Shown here: piece after piece, positions 36,327 to 48,287 of the stretch
How positions within the stretch are numbered: position 1 is the first letter of the stretch
How the letters are laid out: every line of letters starts with the position of its first letter
Origin: Methanoculleus chikugoensis
GTDB taxonomy: Archaea > Halobacteriota > Methanomicrobia > Methanomicrobiales > Methanoculleaceae
Reading direction: 5' to 3'
Assembly (NCBI RefSeq): GCF_019669965.1
Contig: NZ_AP019781.1
Coordinates: 992,001-1,056,000, forward strand
DNA: 64,000 bases
Notes under the pieces: generated by a model
The model's input: the letters and a program-made list of their open reading frames with translations, nothing else
What the model was told of the DNA's origin: nothing
Databases searched by the model: none
Program-made: the position numbers and the translations under genes

Positions 36327-36536
36327 ACGCCGCCCGGAACCGGACAGAAACCCTTTGCCGGCATTGCACCCGTTCTGTGGCGGGATCTTTGAGAGGGCTG
36401 AGATGGGGCGAGGTTATCGCCGTAATCCCGCGAGGGTATCCCCGGAGAGATCCGGCCGGTTCCGGCTTTGAGTTGCCCGTGATCTCCGCCGGGATCCGCC
36501 CGGGTGCAACCGGATATATTCCACATTTATAATAAT

Positions 36537-36550
36537 ATTTATATATTATA
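36537..36550 (+). promoter_or_regulatory. TATA-box region of the PKD protein gene
   Basis: ATTTATATATTATA ends 27 bp before ATG 36577. The upstream AT-rich stretch (36514-36550) contrasts with the flanking GC-rich DNA. A short-leader transcript is expected. Confidence 0.55.
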
Positions 36551-36576
36551 TGGGATTTACTCGTCCCGGGGATTGT

Positions 36577-38133
36577 ATGAGAAAACCCCGAGTACCTGTA
36601 ACGTATCTGATAGTGTTCATTGTGGCGGTCATCTCGATTGTCGTGGTCGCCACCGCAGCTCCTCAGTCCGGCACCTTCACGAGCGGCGAACCGGGCATGC
36701 CCGGTATCACCAGAGCGCTTGAAGTTTACCCGAATAACCTCTCACATGCGGATATATCCGGCAATCGGATCGTCTATAGCGACTATAGAGACGGAAACTG
36801 GGACATCTTCCTCTTCAACCACACTTCGGGCAGGGAGTACCGGCTCACGAACGACTCCTACGACCAGATGAACCCCACGATCTCCTGCGACCTCGTCGCC
36901 TGGTATGACAACTCGACCGGGGCGTGGGATCTCGTTCTCCTCAAACTCCACGGTGACGGTGCAGCCTACCCGGTCTGCACGCGCCCCGACCAGGGGCGGC
37001 CGGGCTGCCCTGCGGGAGTGGTCTGTTTCCCGGCCACCACGACGACCACCACGCCGACACCCGGACCCGGGCCCGGCAACTGCTCCTGCACGGCGAACTT
37101 CACCTGGAGCCCCGAGAGTCCTGCCGTCAACGCCACGGTTAACTTCACCGGGAAGGCCACGGTCGACGGCGACTGCGGGATCGATGCGTGGGCCTGGAGT
37201 TTCGGCGACGGTGCAACCGGCAGCGGCCAGGACGTCACCCACAACTACTCGTCTGAAGGCACCTACACGGTCAGGCTGAACGTGACTCTCGATGACGGCA
37301 CGGTGTGCAAGGCATCCGGGAACGTCACGGTTACACCGCCTCCCTCGGAGAACTGCTCCTGCACGGCGGACTTCACCTGGAGCCCGGAGAACCCTGTCGC
37401 CAACGAGACGGTCGACTTCACCGACCGGACATCGGTTGCCGGGGACTGCGCCATCCAGGCATGGGCGTGGGACTTCGGCGACGGGGCGACCGGTGAAGGC
37501 GGAACCGCGAGCCACACCTACGCCACGGCAGGAACCTACACAGTCAGGCTGAACGTGACCCTCGACGATGGCACGGCGTGCAACACCTCGAGTGACATCA
37601 CCGTCTCGCCGCCGCCGGAGGAGAACTGCTCCTGCACGGCAAGCATCGCGAAAGACCGCGACCAGATCGAACCGGAGCAGCCGGTTGCCTTTACGGGTTC
37701 GGCTGCGGTCGACGGGGACTGTTCGGTGACCGGCTGGGCGTGGGACTTCGGCGACGGAGCGACCGGTGAAGGCGAGACCGCGAGCCACGCCTACGCCGCG
37801 GCGGGAACCTACACGGTTACGCTGGTCGCAACCCTCGACGACGGCAACACCTGCCGGGCAACGACGGACGTGACGGTGACCGCTCCGCCGGAGCCCTGCT
37901 CCTGCTCGGCAAGCATCACGACAAGCGGGAACTCGTTCCACGGCGAGGCTGATATCCAGAGCGACTGCTCCGTGACCTCCTGGTCATGGGACTTCGGTGA
38001 CGGAGCGACCGGCAGCGGCCAGGACGTCACCCACGACTACACGGCGGAAGGGACCTATACGGTCACGCTGACCGTGACGCTCGATGACGGGAACACCTGC
38101 CAGGCGACAACTCAGGCCTTCGTAGTCTTCTGA
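36577..38133 (+). CDS. Secreted PKD-repeat surface protein
   Basis: A protein of about 518 residues with a signal/anchor segment near residues 9-27, then a TolB/WD40-like propeller piece (SGNRIVYSDYRDGNWDIFLFN) and four PKD domains. Each PKD carries AWxFGDGATG and a GTYTV motif (repeated near 37200, 37470, 37740 and 37990), and each is introduced by a Cys pair such as NCSCTA. A Thr/Pro linker follows the propeller piece. PKD proteins of methanogens are surface proteins for adhesion or matrix. The start is ATG 36577, preferred over ATG 36550, which overlaps the TATA. Confidence 0.9.
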   Translation: MRKPRVPVTYLIVFIVAVISIVVVATAAPQSGTFTSGEPGMPGITRALEVYPNNLSHADISGNRIVYSDYRDGNWDIFLFNHTSGREYRLTNDSYDQMNPTISCDLVAWYDNSTGAWDLVLLKLHGDGAAYPVCTRPDQGRPGCPAGVVCFPATTTTTTPTPGPGPGNCSCTANFTWSPESPAVNATVNFTGKATVDGDCGIDAWAWSFGDGATGSGQDVTHNYSSEGTYTVRLNVTLDDGTVCKASGNVTVTPPPSENCSCTADFTWSPENPVANETVDFTDRTSVAGDCAIQAWAWDFGDGATGEGGTASHTYATAGTYTVRLNVTLDDGTACNTSSDITVSPPPEENCSCTASIAKDRDQIEPEQPVAFTGSAAVDGDCSVTGWAWDFGDGATGEGETASHAYAAAGTYTVTLVATLDDGNTCRATTDVTVTAPPEPCSCSASITTSGNSFHGEADIQSDCSVTSWSWDFGDGATGSGQDVTHDYTAEGTYTVTLTVTLDDGNTCQATTQAFVVF

Positions 38134-38560
38134 CGCGTCGGAGAAAAGAGGCGGGGAAGTGAAATCCCCGCCCTCTCTTCTTGATACGGAGGAGGAGGCC
38201 ACGCCCCGGCGACCGTAGTCCTGGAGGTCTCTTCTTCGAGGTTGTCGGCGCGAACCTCGTCCCGGCTCAAGATGGCAAGGGCGATGACAGCGAGCGAGAG
38301 CACAAAGACTGCGGCGAAGACAAGGTCGAACCCTGTGGCAAGCACGTCTCTCCTGATCTCCGCCAGGGACGACATCGTGACGCGGCGGTGAGACGCGACC
38401 GTGAGCATCGCCTGGACGAAAAGCATGCCGATGAAGGAGAGGCCGAGGGTGATCGGGCCGGTGGCCCCACGGGATGAGACTCGAGACCATGAGCAGGGTA
38501 TACTGCTGCCGCGAGGCGTTGCCGGCCGACTGATGATACAGGATGTGCTTGCTGTTTAAT
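38130..38560 (-). pseudogene. C-terminal remnant of an MFS (DHA2-like) transporter, frameshifted
   Basis: The minus strand encodes fragments in two frames: NASRQQYTLLMVSSLIPWG near 38480-38540, then GATGPITLGLSFIGM in another frame and VFAAVFVLSLAVIALAILSRDEV near 38260-38330. Together they resemble the last helices of an MFS drug-type exporter, and one frameshift near 38460 separates them. The remaining 12 helices are missing. It is flanked by a PKD gene and a kinase gene and is not functional. Confidence 0.65.
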
Positions 38561-38595
38561 ACATTTTGGAAAGAGTCTGACGGAAACACCCCGAT

Positions 38596-41112
<2,517 letters not shown>

Positions 41113-41196
41113 AAGACACGCTGTCGAGCGAACCGGGAGCGTGGGGAGGTTATCACCGGCAGCCCGGAGCGGTTTACTCTGGTAACGTCTCAGATC

Positions 41197-42421
41197 TTCT
41201 GTAATTTGCCTGAGCCCTGTCTCCTTGTCTGATCATTCCTTCTCCATCGTCAAATACCTTCTGCCGGTGACCCACTCCTCGTTGATGTCCATCAGGATAG
41301 ATCCGACCAGCCGGAGAAGGGATTCCTCGTTCGGGAACACGCCTACAACCTTGGTTCTCCGTTTCAGTTCCCTATTGACCCGCTCCACCATGTTCGTCGT
41401 TCTGAGCCGTTTCCCGTGCGGTTTTGGGAATGCCGTGTAACTCATAAGCCCGGGGAGGAATCGTTCGATGGTGTTGGCTGCTTTCCGGTACCCCCTGGCA
41501 TTCAGGTCATCAGCGAGATCTTGAAGCCTTTGTTCACTTCCATAGGCCTCCTTCAGGCCTTCTACAACCTCTTTCTGGTGTTTCCGAGGAATATTCCTCA
41601 AGACAGCTCGGGTACAATGAACCTGACACATCTGCCAGGATGCACCGAGGAAGGCGGCTTCAGCCGCCTTCTGGATGCCGGTATGCCCATCCGAGACGAC
41701 CAGTTGAACCCCGGTGAGTCCCCGTTCGTTGAGCTCCTCGAACATTCCTGACCAGAATTCTTCGTTCTCACAATCCGTGATTCTTGCGCCCAGGATCTCC
41801 CGGTAGCCGTCATCCCGGACGCCGGCGACCACCAGGACCGCTTTGGTGACGTATCGTGCTCCGTCCCGGATTTTGTAGTAGGAGGCATCCACGAAGAGGT
41901 ATGGGATAGCCTGTTCGATCGGCCGCAGGAAGAATGCCTGCACCTGGTCGTCGAGGTTCTTGGCCATCCGGGAGACCGAAGCCGGGGAGAGCTGGTCGAT
42001 CCCCAGATGACTGACGATCTCCTGGATCTTTCTCGTCGAAACTCCCTGGAGGTAGGATTCGACAATTGCGTTCACCAGAGCTTTCTCCACCCGGGCATAG
42101 CGCCCGAAGACCTGTGTCTCGAACGGGAACTCCCGGAACTGCGGTTTCCGGAGGATCGTCTCCCCGTATCGGGTCTTGAGGGATCGGTCCTTGTAACCGT
42201 TTCGATGCGCTTTCCGCGCATCGGTGCGTTCGTACTGGGCGGCTCCTGCCTGCTGGAGGGCCTCTGCGAGCATCACCTGGTTGAGGAACCAGGTGATGAG
42301 CGTCTTCATGCCGTTCTCCTGATCGGAAAGATAATCTTCGATTAACGCTAAGGGATCCATGGCCCTGTTTCTCCTTTGTCCAAATCTAGGTTGGATCCAG
42401 GGCCAATTCAATTTTACAGAA
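41197..42421. mobile_element. IS256-family insertion sequence
   Basis: The left end, TTCTGTAATTTGCCTGAGCC and on to 41219, and the right end (42398-42421, inverted: TTCTGTAAAATTGAATTGGC) form a matching pair about 24 bp long with one gap. They enclose a transposase gene. No obvious target-site duplication flanks the ends (gtctcagatc against ctttcgttac), which suggests an old insertion or a flank rearrangement. Element boundaries could be off by a few bases. Confidence 0.75.
41233..42360 (-). CDS. IS256-family transposase
   Basis: A 375-residue DDE transposase of the Mutator-like IS256 family: the catalytic aspartates lie in YLFVDASYYKIRD and LVVSDGHTGIQ, followed by WQMCQVHCTRAVLRNIPRK (family signature), and the C-terminal glutamate lies in TTNMVERVNRELKRRTKVVG. 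The frame is intact, so the element may still be active. ATG 42360 starts it; residues upstream lie in the terminal repeat. Confidence 0.95.
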   Translation of the reverse strand: MDPLALIEDYLSDQENGMKTLITWFLNQVMLAEALQQAGAAQYERTDARKAHRNGYKDRSLKTRYGETILRKPQFREFPFETQVFGRYARVEKALVNAIVESYLQGVSTRKIQEIVSHLGIDQLSPASVSRMAKNLDDQVQAFFLRPIEQAIPYLFVDASYYKIRDGARYVTKAVLVVAGVRDDGYREILGARITDCENEEFWSGMFEELNERGLTGVQLVVSDGHTGIQKAAEAAFLGASWQMCQVHCTRAVLRNIPRKHQKEVVEGLKEAYGSEQRLQDLADDLNARGYRKAANTIERFLPGLMSYTAFPKPHGKRLRTTNMVERVNRELKRRTKVVGVFPNEESLLRLVGSILMDINEEWVTGRRYLTMEKE

Positions 42422-42807
42422 CTTTCGTTACGCTACCTTTACTCTCTCGAGCGCTCCCGGTGCCGGCCTTATTGTGGGCTGATCCGGCGACGTTCCGGGT
42501 AGAACGCTTGAATGGAATTGGACCCCTATCCGTGAACCGGTTTTAGGATACCTCTGCAATTAACCTTTGGCATTTGGTACCTGCAAAGGCACAAGAAGGC
42601 CGGACTATACTCCTTTTTGTCTCCTGACGCCCTTCATTCGGTTCGTGCCTCCATAAACCGCCGGCAGGAACCGTCAGGCCGAGAGCAGGCGCCGGGAGGG
42701 TGGTGCGTGAATAACATTCAGTCTAGGTGGGCATTTTTCCCGAAAGTGGCGTCGAATACGACAATAAATTCGCTATGTTTTTCTACCCGGGTCGCCTTTT
42801 TTCCTTC
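42422..42807. other. Gene-free region between IS and C69 peptidase
   Basis: About 385 bp without a supported ORF. Near 42509-42530 a stretch (TTGAATGGAATTGGACCCCT) loosely resembles the IS right end, possibly a remnant of another insertion. AATAAATT near 42761-42768 is a possible TATA box for the next gene. Confidence 0.4.
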
Positions 42808-44625
42808 ATGCGAATACGTATCGGTACGACTCATTTTCTTCAAAATTGCCTCTGTCTCTTCGCCGTGCTTCTTCTGGTTTCAAATGCAGCGGCATGCACC
42901 GTCTTTGCGATAACCCCCGGCGCATCCGAAGACGGGTCGATGTACGTCGGGCATACGAACGACGGTGTCGGGAAAGACTGGAGGAACATCGACGACATCA
43001 GCATACTCTACGTTCCAGCGGCCGACCATGCTCCCGGAGAGAAGAGGCCGGTCTTCTTCGATCCCGACAGCGGTTCGGATGCGGCGGGAGGCGCGAGCGC
43101 CGGTGATTCGCGCCTGGTTCTCGGGCATATCGACCAGGTGCCGCACACCTACGCCTATTACACCGGCTCGTACGGCATGATGAACGAACACCAGCTCCTC
43201 TCCGCCGAGTGTACCGACTACGCGAAAGCCGAGTTCGATGCAGCCGAAGGAAAGCGGATCTTCTACTCCTCGGAGCTCTCGAACGTGGCGCTCGAGCGGT
43301 GCACGAAAGCGCGGGAGGCGGTCGAGCTGGTCGGCGGTCTGATCGACACCTACGGCTACTATGGAACCGGCGAGACGCTCGTCTTCGCCGACCCACAGGA
43401 GGCATGGGTCATCGAGATCTGCTCGAGCCTCGATGAGGCGGACGGCGGGGGTCTCTGGGTTGCAGAGAAGATCCCCGACGGAGAGGTCTTCGTCGCGGCA
43501 AACGAGTTCAGGATCCGCGAGGTCGTTCCCGGGAACCCCGACCAGATCTACTCGAAGGATCTCTTCACTAAACTCGACGAGGGCGGCGTGTGGTCGCCTG
43601 CGGACGGCCCCCTCGACTGGCTCGAGGCCGTCAGCTACGGCGAGTATGCGCATCCCTATTACTCGCTGATGCGGGTCTGGCGTATCCAGGACCGGCTTGC
43701 CCCGTCGCTCAACCTGAGCCCGTACGTCGAGAACTCGTACACGAAGGCGTACCCGTTCACCATCGCGCCCGACGAGAAGGTCAACCTGACCGGAGCGTTC
43801 TCGCTCTTCCGGGATCACTACGAGGGAACCGAATTCGACCTATCGAGCGGTGGGACCGCAGGGCCGTTCGGGAACCCATACCGCTACCTGGGGCCCGCCG
43901 ACGCCCACACCAATTTCCAGAACGGATCGTACATGGAGGTCCGTCCCGGGGCGAATCCGCGGCCGATCTCGGAGATCTTCTGCAGTTACAGTTACGTCGC
44001 TCAAGCACGCTCGTCCCTCCCCGACCCGGTGGGAGGCGTGCTCTGGTTCGGTCCGGCGGTCGCGTACGAGACGGTCTATGCGCCGATCTACGCGGGCTCG
44101 ACGAACGTATCAGCCGCGTACGCAGCTGGCGACCGGTCGACATATGATAGCAGTACCGCCTACTGGACGTTCGACTTTGTGACGAACTGGGCCATGCTTC
44201 GCTACGACGCGATGATCGACGAAATCAACGAAAAACAGGGCGAACTCGAGGCCGAGTCGATCGTCCTCGTGCAGGAGACCGACAGAAAGGCGGCCGACCT
44301 CATCGCCGCCGGCGACGATGAAGGGGCGCTACGTCTCCTCACGGACTTCACCGTCACGCGGGGCGACGAGATCATCGAGGAATGGCACGATCTGTCGGGC
44401 ACGCTGATCGTCACGTACTCGAACGGCCTCATAACCGACCCGACGACGGAGGCGGTCGAGGAGCCCGGGTACCCGGCATGGTGGCTGAACGAGACCGGGT
44501 ACCAGTACGGGCCGCGGATCTACGAACTGGATGAGCTCCGCGCGACCGGCGGGCTGAACTACACCGAGAGCAGCGTCTGGGTCCCGAAGAACGCAACGTT
44601 TGCGGATATCCGGGAACTCATCTGA
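42808..44625 (+). CDS. Secreted C69-family peptidase (dipeptidase)
   Basis: A protein of about 605 residues: a signal peptide ending at AAA, followed by the mature N-terminal cysteine in ACTVFAITPGASEDGSMYVG. This is the Ntn-hydrolase nucleophile of C69/PepD enzymes, which autoprocess to expose Cys. HTNDGVGKDW and the mid-protein ADPQEAWVIEIC support the family. Signal plus Ntn cysteine implies an extracytoplasmic amidase/dipeptidase. Other in-frame ATGs upstream (42727, 42775) exist; 42808 gives a compact signal peptide. Confidence 0.85.
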   Translation: MRIRIGTTHFLQNCLCLFAVLLLVSNAAACTVFAITPGASEDGSMYVGHTNDGVGKDWRNIDDISILYVPAADHAPGEKRPVFFDPDSGSDAAGGASAGDSRLVLGHIDQVPHTYAYYTGSYGMMNEHQLLSAECTDYAKAEFDAAEGKRIFYSSELSNVALERCTKAREAVELVGGLIDTYGYYGTGETLVFADPQEAWVIEICSSLDEADGGGLWVAEKIPDGEVFVAANEFRIREVVPGNPDQIYSKDLFTKLDEGGVWSPADGPLDWLEAVSYGEYAHPYYSLMRVWRIQDRLAPSLNLSPYVENSYTKAYPFTIAPDEKVNLTGAFSLFRDHYEGTEFDLSSGGTAGPFGNPYRYLGPADAHTNFQNGSYMEVRPGANPRPISEIFCSYSYVAQARSSLPDPVGGVLWFGPAVAYETVYAPIYAGSTNVSAAYAAGDRSTYDSSTAYWTFDFVTNWAMLRYDAMIDEINEKQGELEAESIVLVQETDRKAADLIAAGDDEGALRLLTDFTVTRGDEIIEEWHDLSGTLIVTYSNGLITDPTTEAVEEPGYPAWWLNETGYQYGPRIYELDELRATGGLNYTESSVWVPKNATFADIRELI

Positions 44626-44704
44626 CCACTTTTTTTGCCGAACGGGCGTCACCGTTATATGACGCGAGCAGGATTGGGGTGCACCCTGGAACGGGGGGAA
44701 ACCT

Positions 44705-45472
44705 ATGAGATATGTGTTCCTGCTTGCAGCGGTCGTATCCCTGCTCCTTCTCGTCGGCGGTGTGGGCGCCGCCGACATCGGGACTGCTGGGATGCGGAAC
44801 GGAACGACGGTGAAGATCCAGAGCGGGGACCGGAGTTATCCGGCTTACATCACGACGCCCGAGGACGGCGGCCCGTATCCGGCTGTGGTGCTGCTCCACT
44901 CCTTCAACGGCCTGGAGCCCGGCTATCAGGTCATGGCCGACCGCCTGGCGACGGAGGGGTTCGTCGTCATCGTCCCCGAGTGGCAGACCTTCGGGGAGGC
45001 GCCGGAGGACAACGTGACGGAGGCGCTGGTCCGGGATACGGTCGCGTATCTCGCGACCCGGCCGGAAGTGAATGAGAGCAGCATCGGCCTGACGGGATTC
45101 TGCGCCGGCGGGCGCTACACGATGCTCTTCCTGCCCCGGATCGAGGAGTTCAGTGCGGGTGTCGCCTGGTACGGCTTCCCCTACTCCGGCGGGCAGGCGA
45201 ACGGGACTCCCCCGGCGGAGTTCATCGAGAACATCACCGACCCGATGCTGATCATCCACGGCACGGCGGACGAGGCGAGCCCGGTGGCCGACATCTACCG
45301 TTACGCGACCGAGCTCGATGCGGCCGGGAAGTACTTCGAGCTCAAGGTCTACCAGGGCGAACCGCACGGGTTCATGATCGGCGAGGGCGGGCAGCTCGCG
45401 GAGACGCCCGTCGCGGAGAGCGCATATCAGGAGATGGTGGGGTTCTTTAACCAGCGACTGGTGGGCGCGTAA
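44705..45472 (+). CDS. Secreted dienelactone hydrolase family protein
   Basis: A 255-residue alpha/beta hydrolase with an N-terminal signal peptide (FLLAAVVSLLLLVGGVGA). The catalytic cysteine is in LTGFCAGGRYTM, the aspartate in IIHGTADEASP and the histidine in EPHGFMI, the triad of dienelactone hydrolases. An exported form in a methanogen is uncommon; the true substrate is unlikely to be a dienelactone. A ggggg RBS precedes ATG 44705. Confidence 0.88.
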   Translation: MRYVFLLAAVVSLLLLVGGVGAADIGTAGMRNGTTVKIQSGDRSYPAYITTPEDGGPYPAVVLLHSFNGLEPGYQVMADRLATEGFVVIVPEWQTFGEAPEDNVTEALVRDTVAYLATRPEVNESSIGLTGFCAGGRYTMLFLPRIEEFSAGVAWYGFPYSGGQANGTPPAEFIENITDPMLIIHGTADEASPVADIYRYATELDAAGKYFELKVYQGEPHGFMIGEGGQLAETPVAESAYQEMVGFFNQRLVGA

Positions 45473-45491
45473 GCGCCCAGCAGGAGCTGGA

Positions 45492-45510
45492 GAAAATGCG
45501 CAGCATTTTC
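45492..45510. terminator. Hairpin between convergent genes
   Basis: A perfect 8-bp stem GAAAATGC/GCATTTTC with a 3-nt loop (GCA), located between the convergent dienelactone hydrolase and DUF169 genes. AAATTTTAAGG follows on the right. Confidence 0.55.
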
Positions 45511-45545
45511 GACCGGACGCTCGGGTGATTCTCGCCACCCAAATT

Positions 45546-46316
45546 TTAAGGCGAATGCAGTTTGCTGCTCCGGTCTATCTTCTTCATCACCTTCTCCCAC
45601 GAGTCTGTGATGAGGAAACTCTCCTCCATGAAGCCGACCACCTTCTCAAACATCTTCATGGGAAAGGCCATCGTCAGGATGTCCAGCGGGACGCAGGGCC
45701 GTGCCGAGGGGTCGAACAGCCCGAGCACCGCTCGTGGGTTCTCGCTCTGCTGTTCGAGCCACGGATAGTAGAAGATCGAGCTGCACCCGGCGCCGAAGGG
45801 GCAGACGGCCCCGTTTGGGTCTGAGCGGTCGAAGTTTGCAAGCGTGAAGAGGCCGGAGAGCACCTCGGGCCGCGCGAAGAAGACGACGGCGTCCGGGTTG
45901 TCCGCGTCCGTGAGGTTGTCCCAGCGCTTGAAGACGATCTCCTTACCTTTCGTCGGTATCCGGGCGGTCCCCCGGTCGAGTTCGTCGACGATCTCCGGCG
46001 TCTGCTTGTAGCGCTCCCCCTCCATCTCGCCGGGTTTCCCGGTGGAGAGGAAGTAGCGGAAGTCGGGGAACCGCTCGGCGTCGTAGCCGAGGTAGAACCT
46101 CCCCCCGCGGCACCCGATCGACTCTTCGGAGAAGGCGAGGCTTCTGCCGTTCCGTACCTTCGTAAGGTCGCAGACGAAGCACCTCCAGCCCTTCGGGGCG
46201 GAGGCCTCCTCCACCCCGTCGGTCACACCCCCGACCTCGAAGGCGATCGGGAGGTCCGTCCCCGGGAAGTAGTTCTCGTGGAGTCGCGTGTAGGCGTCGC
46301 GCAGTGCTGTGTCCAT
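45546..46316 (-). CDS. DUF169 family protein
   Basis: A 256-residue soluble protein. Several spaced cysteines (WRCFVCDLTK, IGCRGGRFYLG, VCPFGAGCSSIF) and the arrangement FARPEVLSGLFTLANFD match DUF169 as I know it. Members occur in many anaerobes and their function is unknown; cysteine clusters suggest metal or Fe-S binding. The start ATG 46316 is the only reasonable one. Confidence 0.82.
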   Translation of the reverse strand: MDTALRDAYTRLHENYFPGTDLPIAFEVGGVTDGVEEASAPKGWRCFVCDLTKVRNGRSLAFSEESIGCRGGRFYLGYDAERFPDFRYFLSTGKPGEMEGERYKQTPEIVDELDRGTARIPTKGKEIVFKRWDNLTDADNPDAVVFFARPEVLSGLFTLANFDRSDPNGAVCPFGAGCSSIFYYPWLEQQSENPRAVLGLFDPSARPCVPLDILTMAFPMKMFEKVVGFMEESFLITDSWEKVMKKIDRSSKLHSP

Positions 46317-46365
46317 ATGGCCCTGTTCCGGGGCGGTGGGGATTAATATTCTGATCCGTGCCGCT

Positions 46366-47574
46366 TCAGGATTTCCTCAGCGTGTTCCAGCGCATGAGCC
46401 TGAGGGCGTATTCCGTCACGCTCCCGATGATCCGGGCGCCGACGGTCTCATACTCCCTCGCAACCTCCGCGAGGTGCTCCGGGATGGGGAGATGCTGCGG
46501 GCATACCTTCACGCATCTGCCGCAGTTTTTGCACAACGACGCATACGCCGGTTCCGCTCCGTCCATCTTCCCTCCGATACGGAATTGATACATCACCTTC
46601 GACGGGAGCGTTCCCCCGCCGGTATTGTAGGCCTCGAAACATCCGGGGATGTTCACGCCCGCCGGACAGGGCATGCAGTACCGGCACCCGGTGCAGCCCA
46701 CCCGGTTCAGGCTGCGGTAAGCCTCTGCCGCCCGGCCGACGATCTCAAGTTCCTTCTCGGTGAGAGAGTTCGGGCGGGCTTCGCCAGCGATCCGGATGTT
46801 CTCCTCGATATGCTGCTCGTCGTTCATCCCCGAGAGGACCACCGTGACCTCGGGGTGGTTCCAGACCCACCGGAGCCCCCATTCGGCCGGAGTCCTCTTC
46901 ACGTCGGCCTCGTCCCAGACGGCCCGCACCTGCGCCGGCGGGTCCCTCGCGAGGTAGCCGCCCCGGAGCGGCTCCATGATGACGACGCCGAGCCCCTTTG
47001 AAGCCGCATACATGAGCCCCTCGGTCCCCGCCTGGTTCGTCTCGTCGAGGTAGTTATACTGGATCTGGCAGAAGTCCCAGTCGTAGCCGTCGACGATCTC
47101 CTTGAAGGCCTCGACGCCGCAGTGGGACGAGAAACCCGCGTTCACAATGCGGCCGTTCGCCTTTGCCGCATCGAGGAACCCGGCGACCCCGAGGTCGTTC
47201 ATCTTCCTCCAGCCTTCGCAGCTCGTGAGGCTGTGGATCAGGTAGTAATCGATATGGTCCGTCTTTAAGGTCCTGAGCTGGAGATCGAGCATCCTGTCCA
47301 TATCCTCGCGGGATTTAATGAGCATATGCGGCAGTTTCGTCGCCAGTTTGACCTTTTCCCGGTAGCCGTCGGCGAGCGCCCGGCCGAGGAGTTGTTCGCT
47401 CCCCGGGTACATCAACGCGGTGTCGAGGTAGTTCACCCCGTGGTCGACGGCGTACCGGATCTGCCGTATCGCCCGTTCTTCATCGATGCCCATACCCTTC
47501 GTCGGCAGCCTCATGCAGCCGAAGCCCAGTACCGAGAGTTCGTCGCCGGTCTTCTCCATCTTCCGATACAGCAT
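46366..47574 (-). CDS. Aldo/keto reductase with C-terminal 4Fe-4S domain
   Basis: A 402-residue protein. The AKR barrel (residues 1-275) has the active-site D-Y-K-H set: D51 and Y56 in NYLDTALMYPGSEQ, K in KLATKLP and H in YYLIHSLTS. The tail carries CTGCRYCMPCPAGVNIP and CKNCGRCVKVCPQHLPIP, two ferredoxin-like cluster motifs. Fe-S-linked AKRs are common in anaerobes and may use ferredoxin-coupled rather than NADPH-only chemistry. A broken TetR gene lies just upstream. Confidence 0.93.
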   Translation of the reverse strand: MLYRKMEKTGDELSVLGFGCMRLPTKGMGIDEERAIRQIRYAVDHGVNYLDTALMYPGSEQLLGRALADGYREKVKLATKLPHMLIKSREDMDRMLDLQLRTLKTDHIDYYLIHSLTSCEGWRKMNDLGVAGFLDAAKANGRIVNAGFSSHCGVEAFKEIVDGYDWDFCQIQYNYLDETNQAGTEGLMYAASKGLGVVIMEPLRGGYLARDPPAQVRAVWDEADVKRTPAEWGLRWVWNHPEVTVVLSGMNDEQHIEENIRIAGEARPNSLTEKELEIVGRAAEAYRSLNRVGCTGCRYCMPCPAGVNIPGCFEAYNTGGGTLPSKVMYQFRIGGKMDGAEPAYASLCKNCGRCVKVCPQHLPIPEHLAEVAREYETVGARIIGSVTEYALRLMRWNTLRKS

Positions 47575-47589
47575 GGTCAGTACCTCCTC

Positions 47590-48079
47590 TCCTCTCTCAA
47601 AGAACCGCTATCCGTCATTCTCCCGTCAACCCTCCTGCCGATCTCCTCCGCCATCCGGTTCTTGACGAGGTCATCCCGAAAAGATCCTGAACGTTCCACA
47701 CTCCCTGATCGGAACACTCACCTCCGAGGTTTCTCCCCTCTGAACGATATCCCGGGCAAGGGGGGTGAAACGGCTTCCCATCGGGTATCGCCACTCGGTG
47801 GAGGGTCCGGGGAGGTGCGACCGGAGGGAGTTTGAGCACCGCAAGGTGCGAGCGGGTGTCCCCCTCCCGGCAAAGAGGTTTTGGGACAACTTCGATATCA
47901 AAGTAGGCGAAGTTGATGAGTTCCTCTTTCGTCGGGAAGTAGTGAAAGAGCGTCCCGTTTGAGATGCCGGCCTCGCGCGCGATGAGCGACGTCGGGGTGC
48001 CGTGAAATCCCCTCTCCGTGAAGAGCCGGACGGCAGTAGCGACGATGGCGGTCTTTTTTCTGTCCCTGTCCTCGGTCAT
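47590..48079 (-). pseudogene. Broken TetR-family regulator
   Basis: An intact HTH domain (MTEDRDRKKTAIVATAVRLF, GISNGTLFHYFPTKEELI) starts at ATG 48079. After residue about 60 the ligand domain is lost and the rest is spread over other frames (WRYPMGSRF in one, DLVKNRMAEEIGRR in another). The total is about 150 codons against about 190 in the family. It probably once regulated the adjacent aldo/keto reductase. The HTH part might still bind DNA, but dimerisation would be impaired. Confidence 0.7.
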
Positions 48080-48280
48080 ACGGGCCTCGCGGGTGTGACC
48101 GGTCGTTCTGGAGTGACCACTCATTCCAACGATCTTCAGGGCATTATGGCTTTCTTTTCGTGCGGTTTCATACACGATTCGGATTGCCTCCATGAGCGGA
48201 GAGGGTAGGAGAGGTACACCGATCTCCCCGGGCACGTGGGCGGCCCTGCAGGAGAGTTAGCGGTGAAACAAATCGAAATG

Positions 48281-48287
48281 TATATAT
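48281..48287 (+). promoter_or_regulatory. TATA box of the GWCPNA operon
   Basis: TATATAT, preceded by a BRE-like CGAAA (48274-48278), lies 24-30 bp before ATG 48311, implying a leaderless first gene. Confidence 0.6.
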
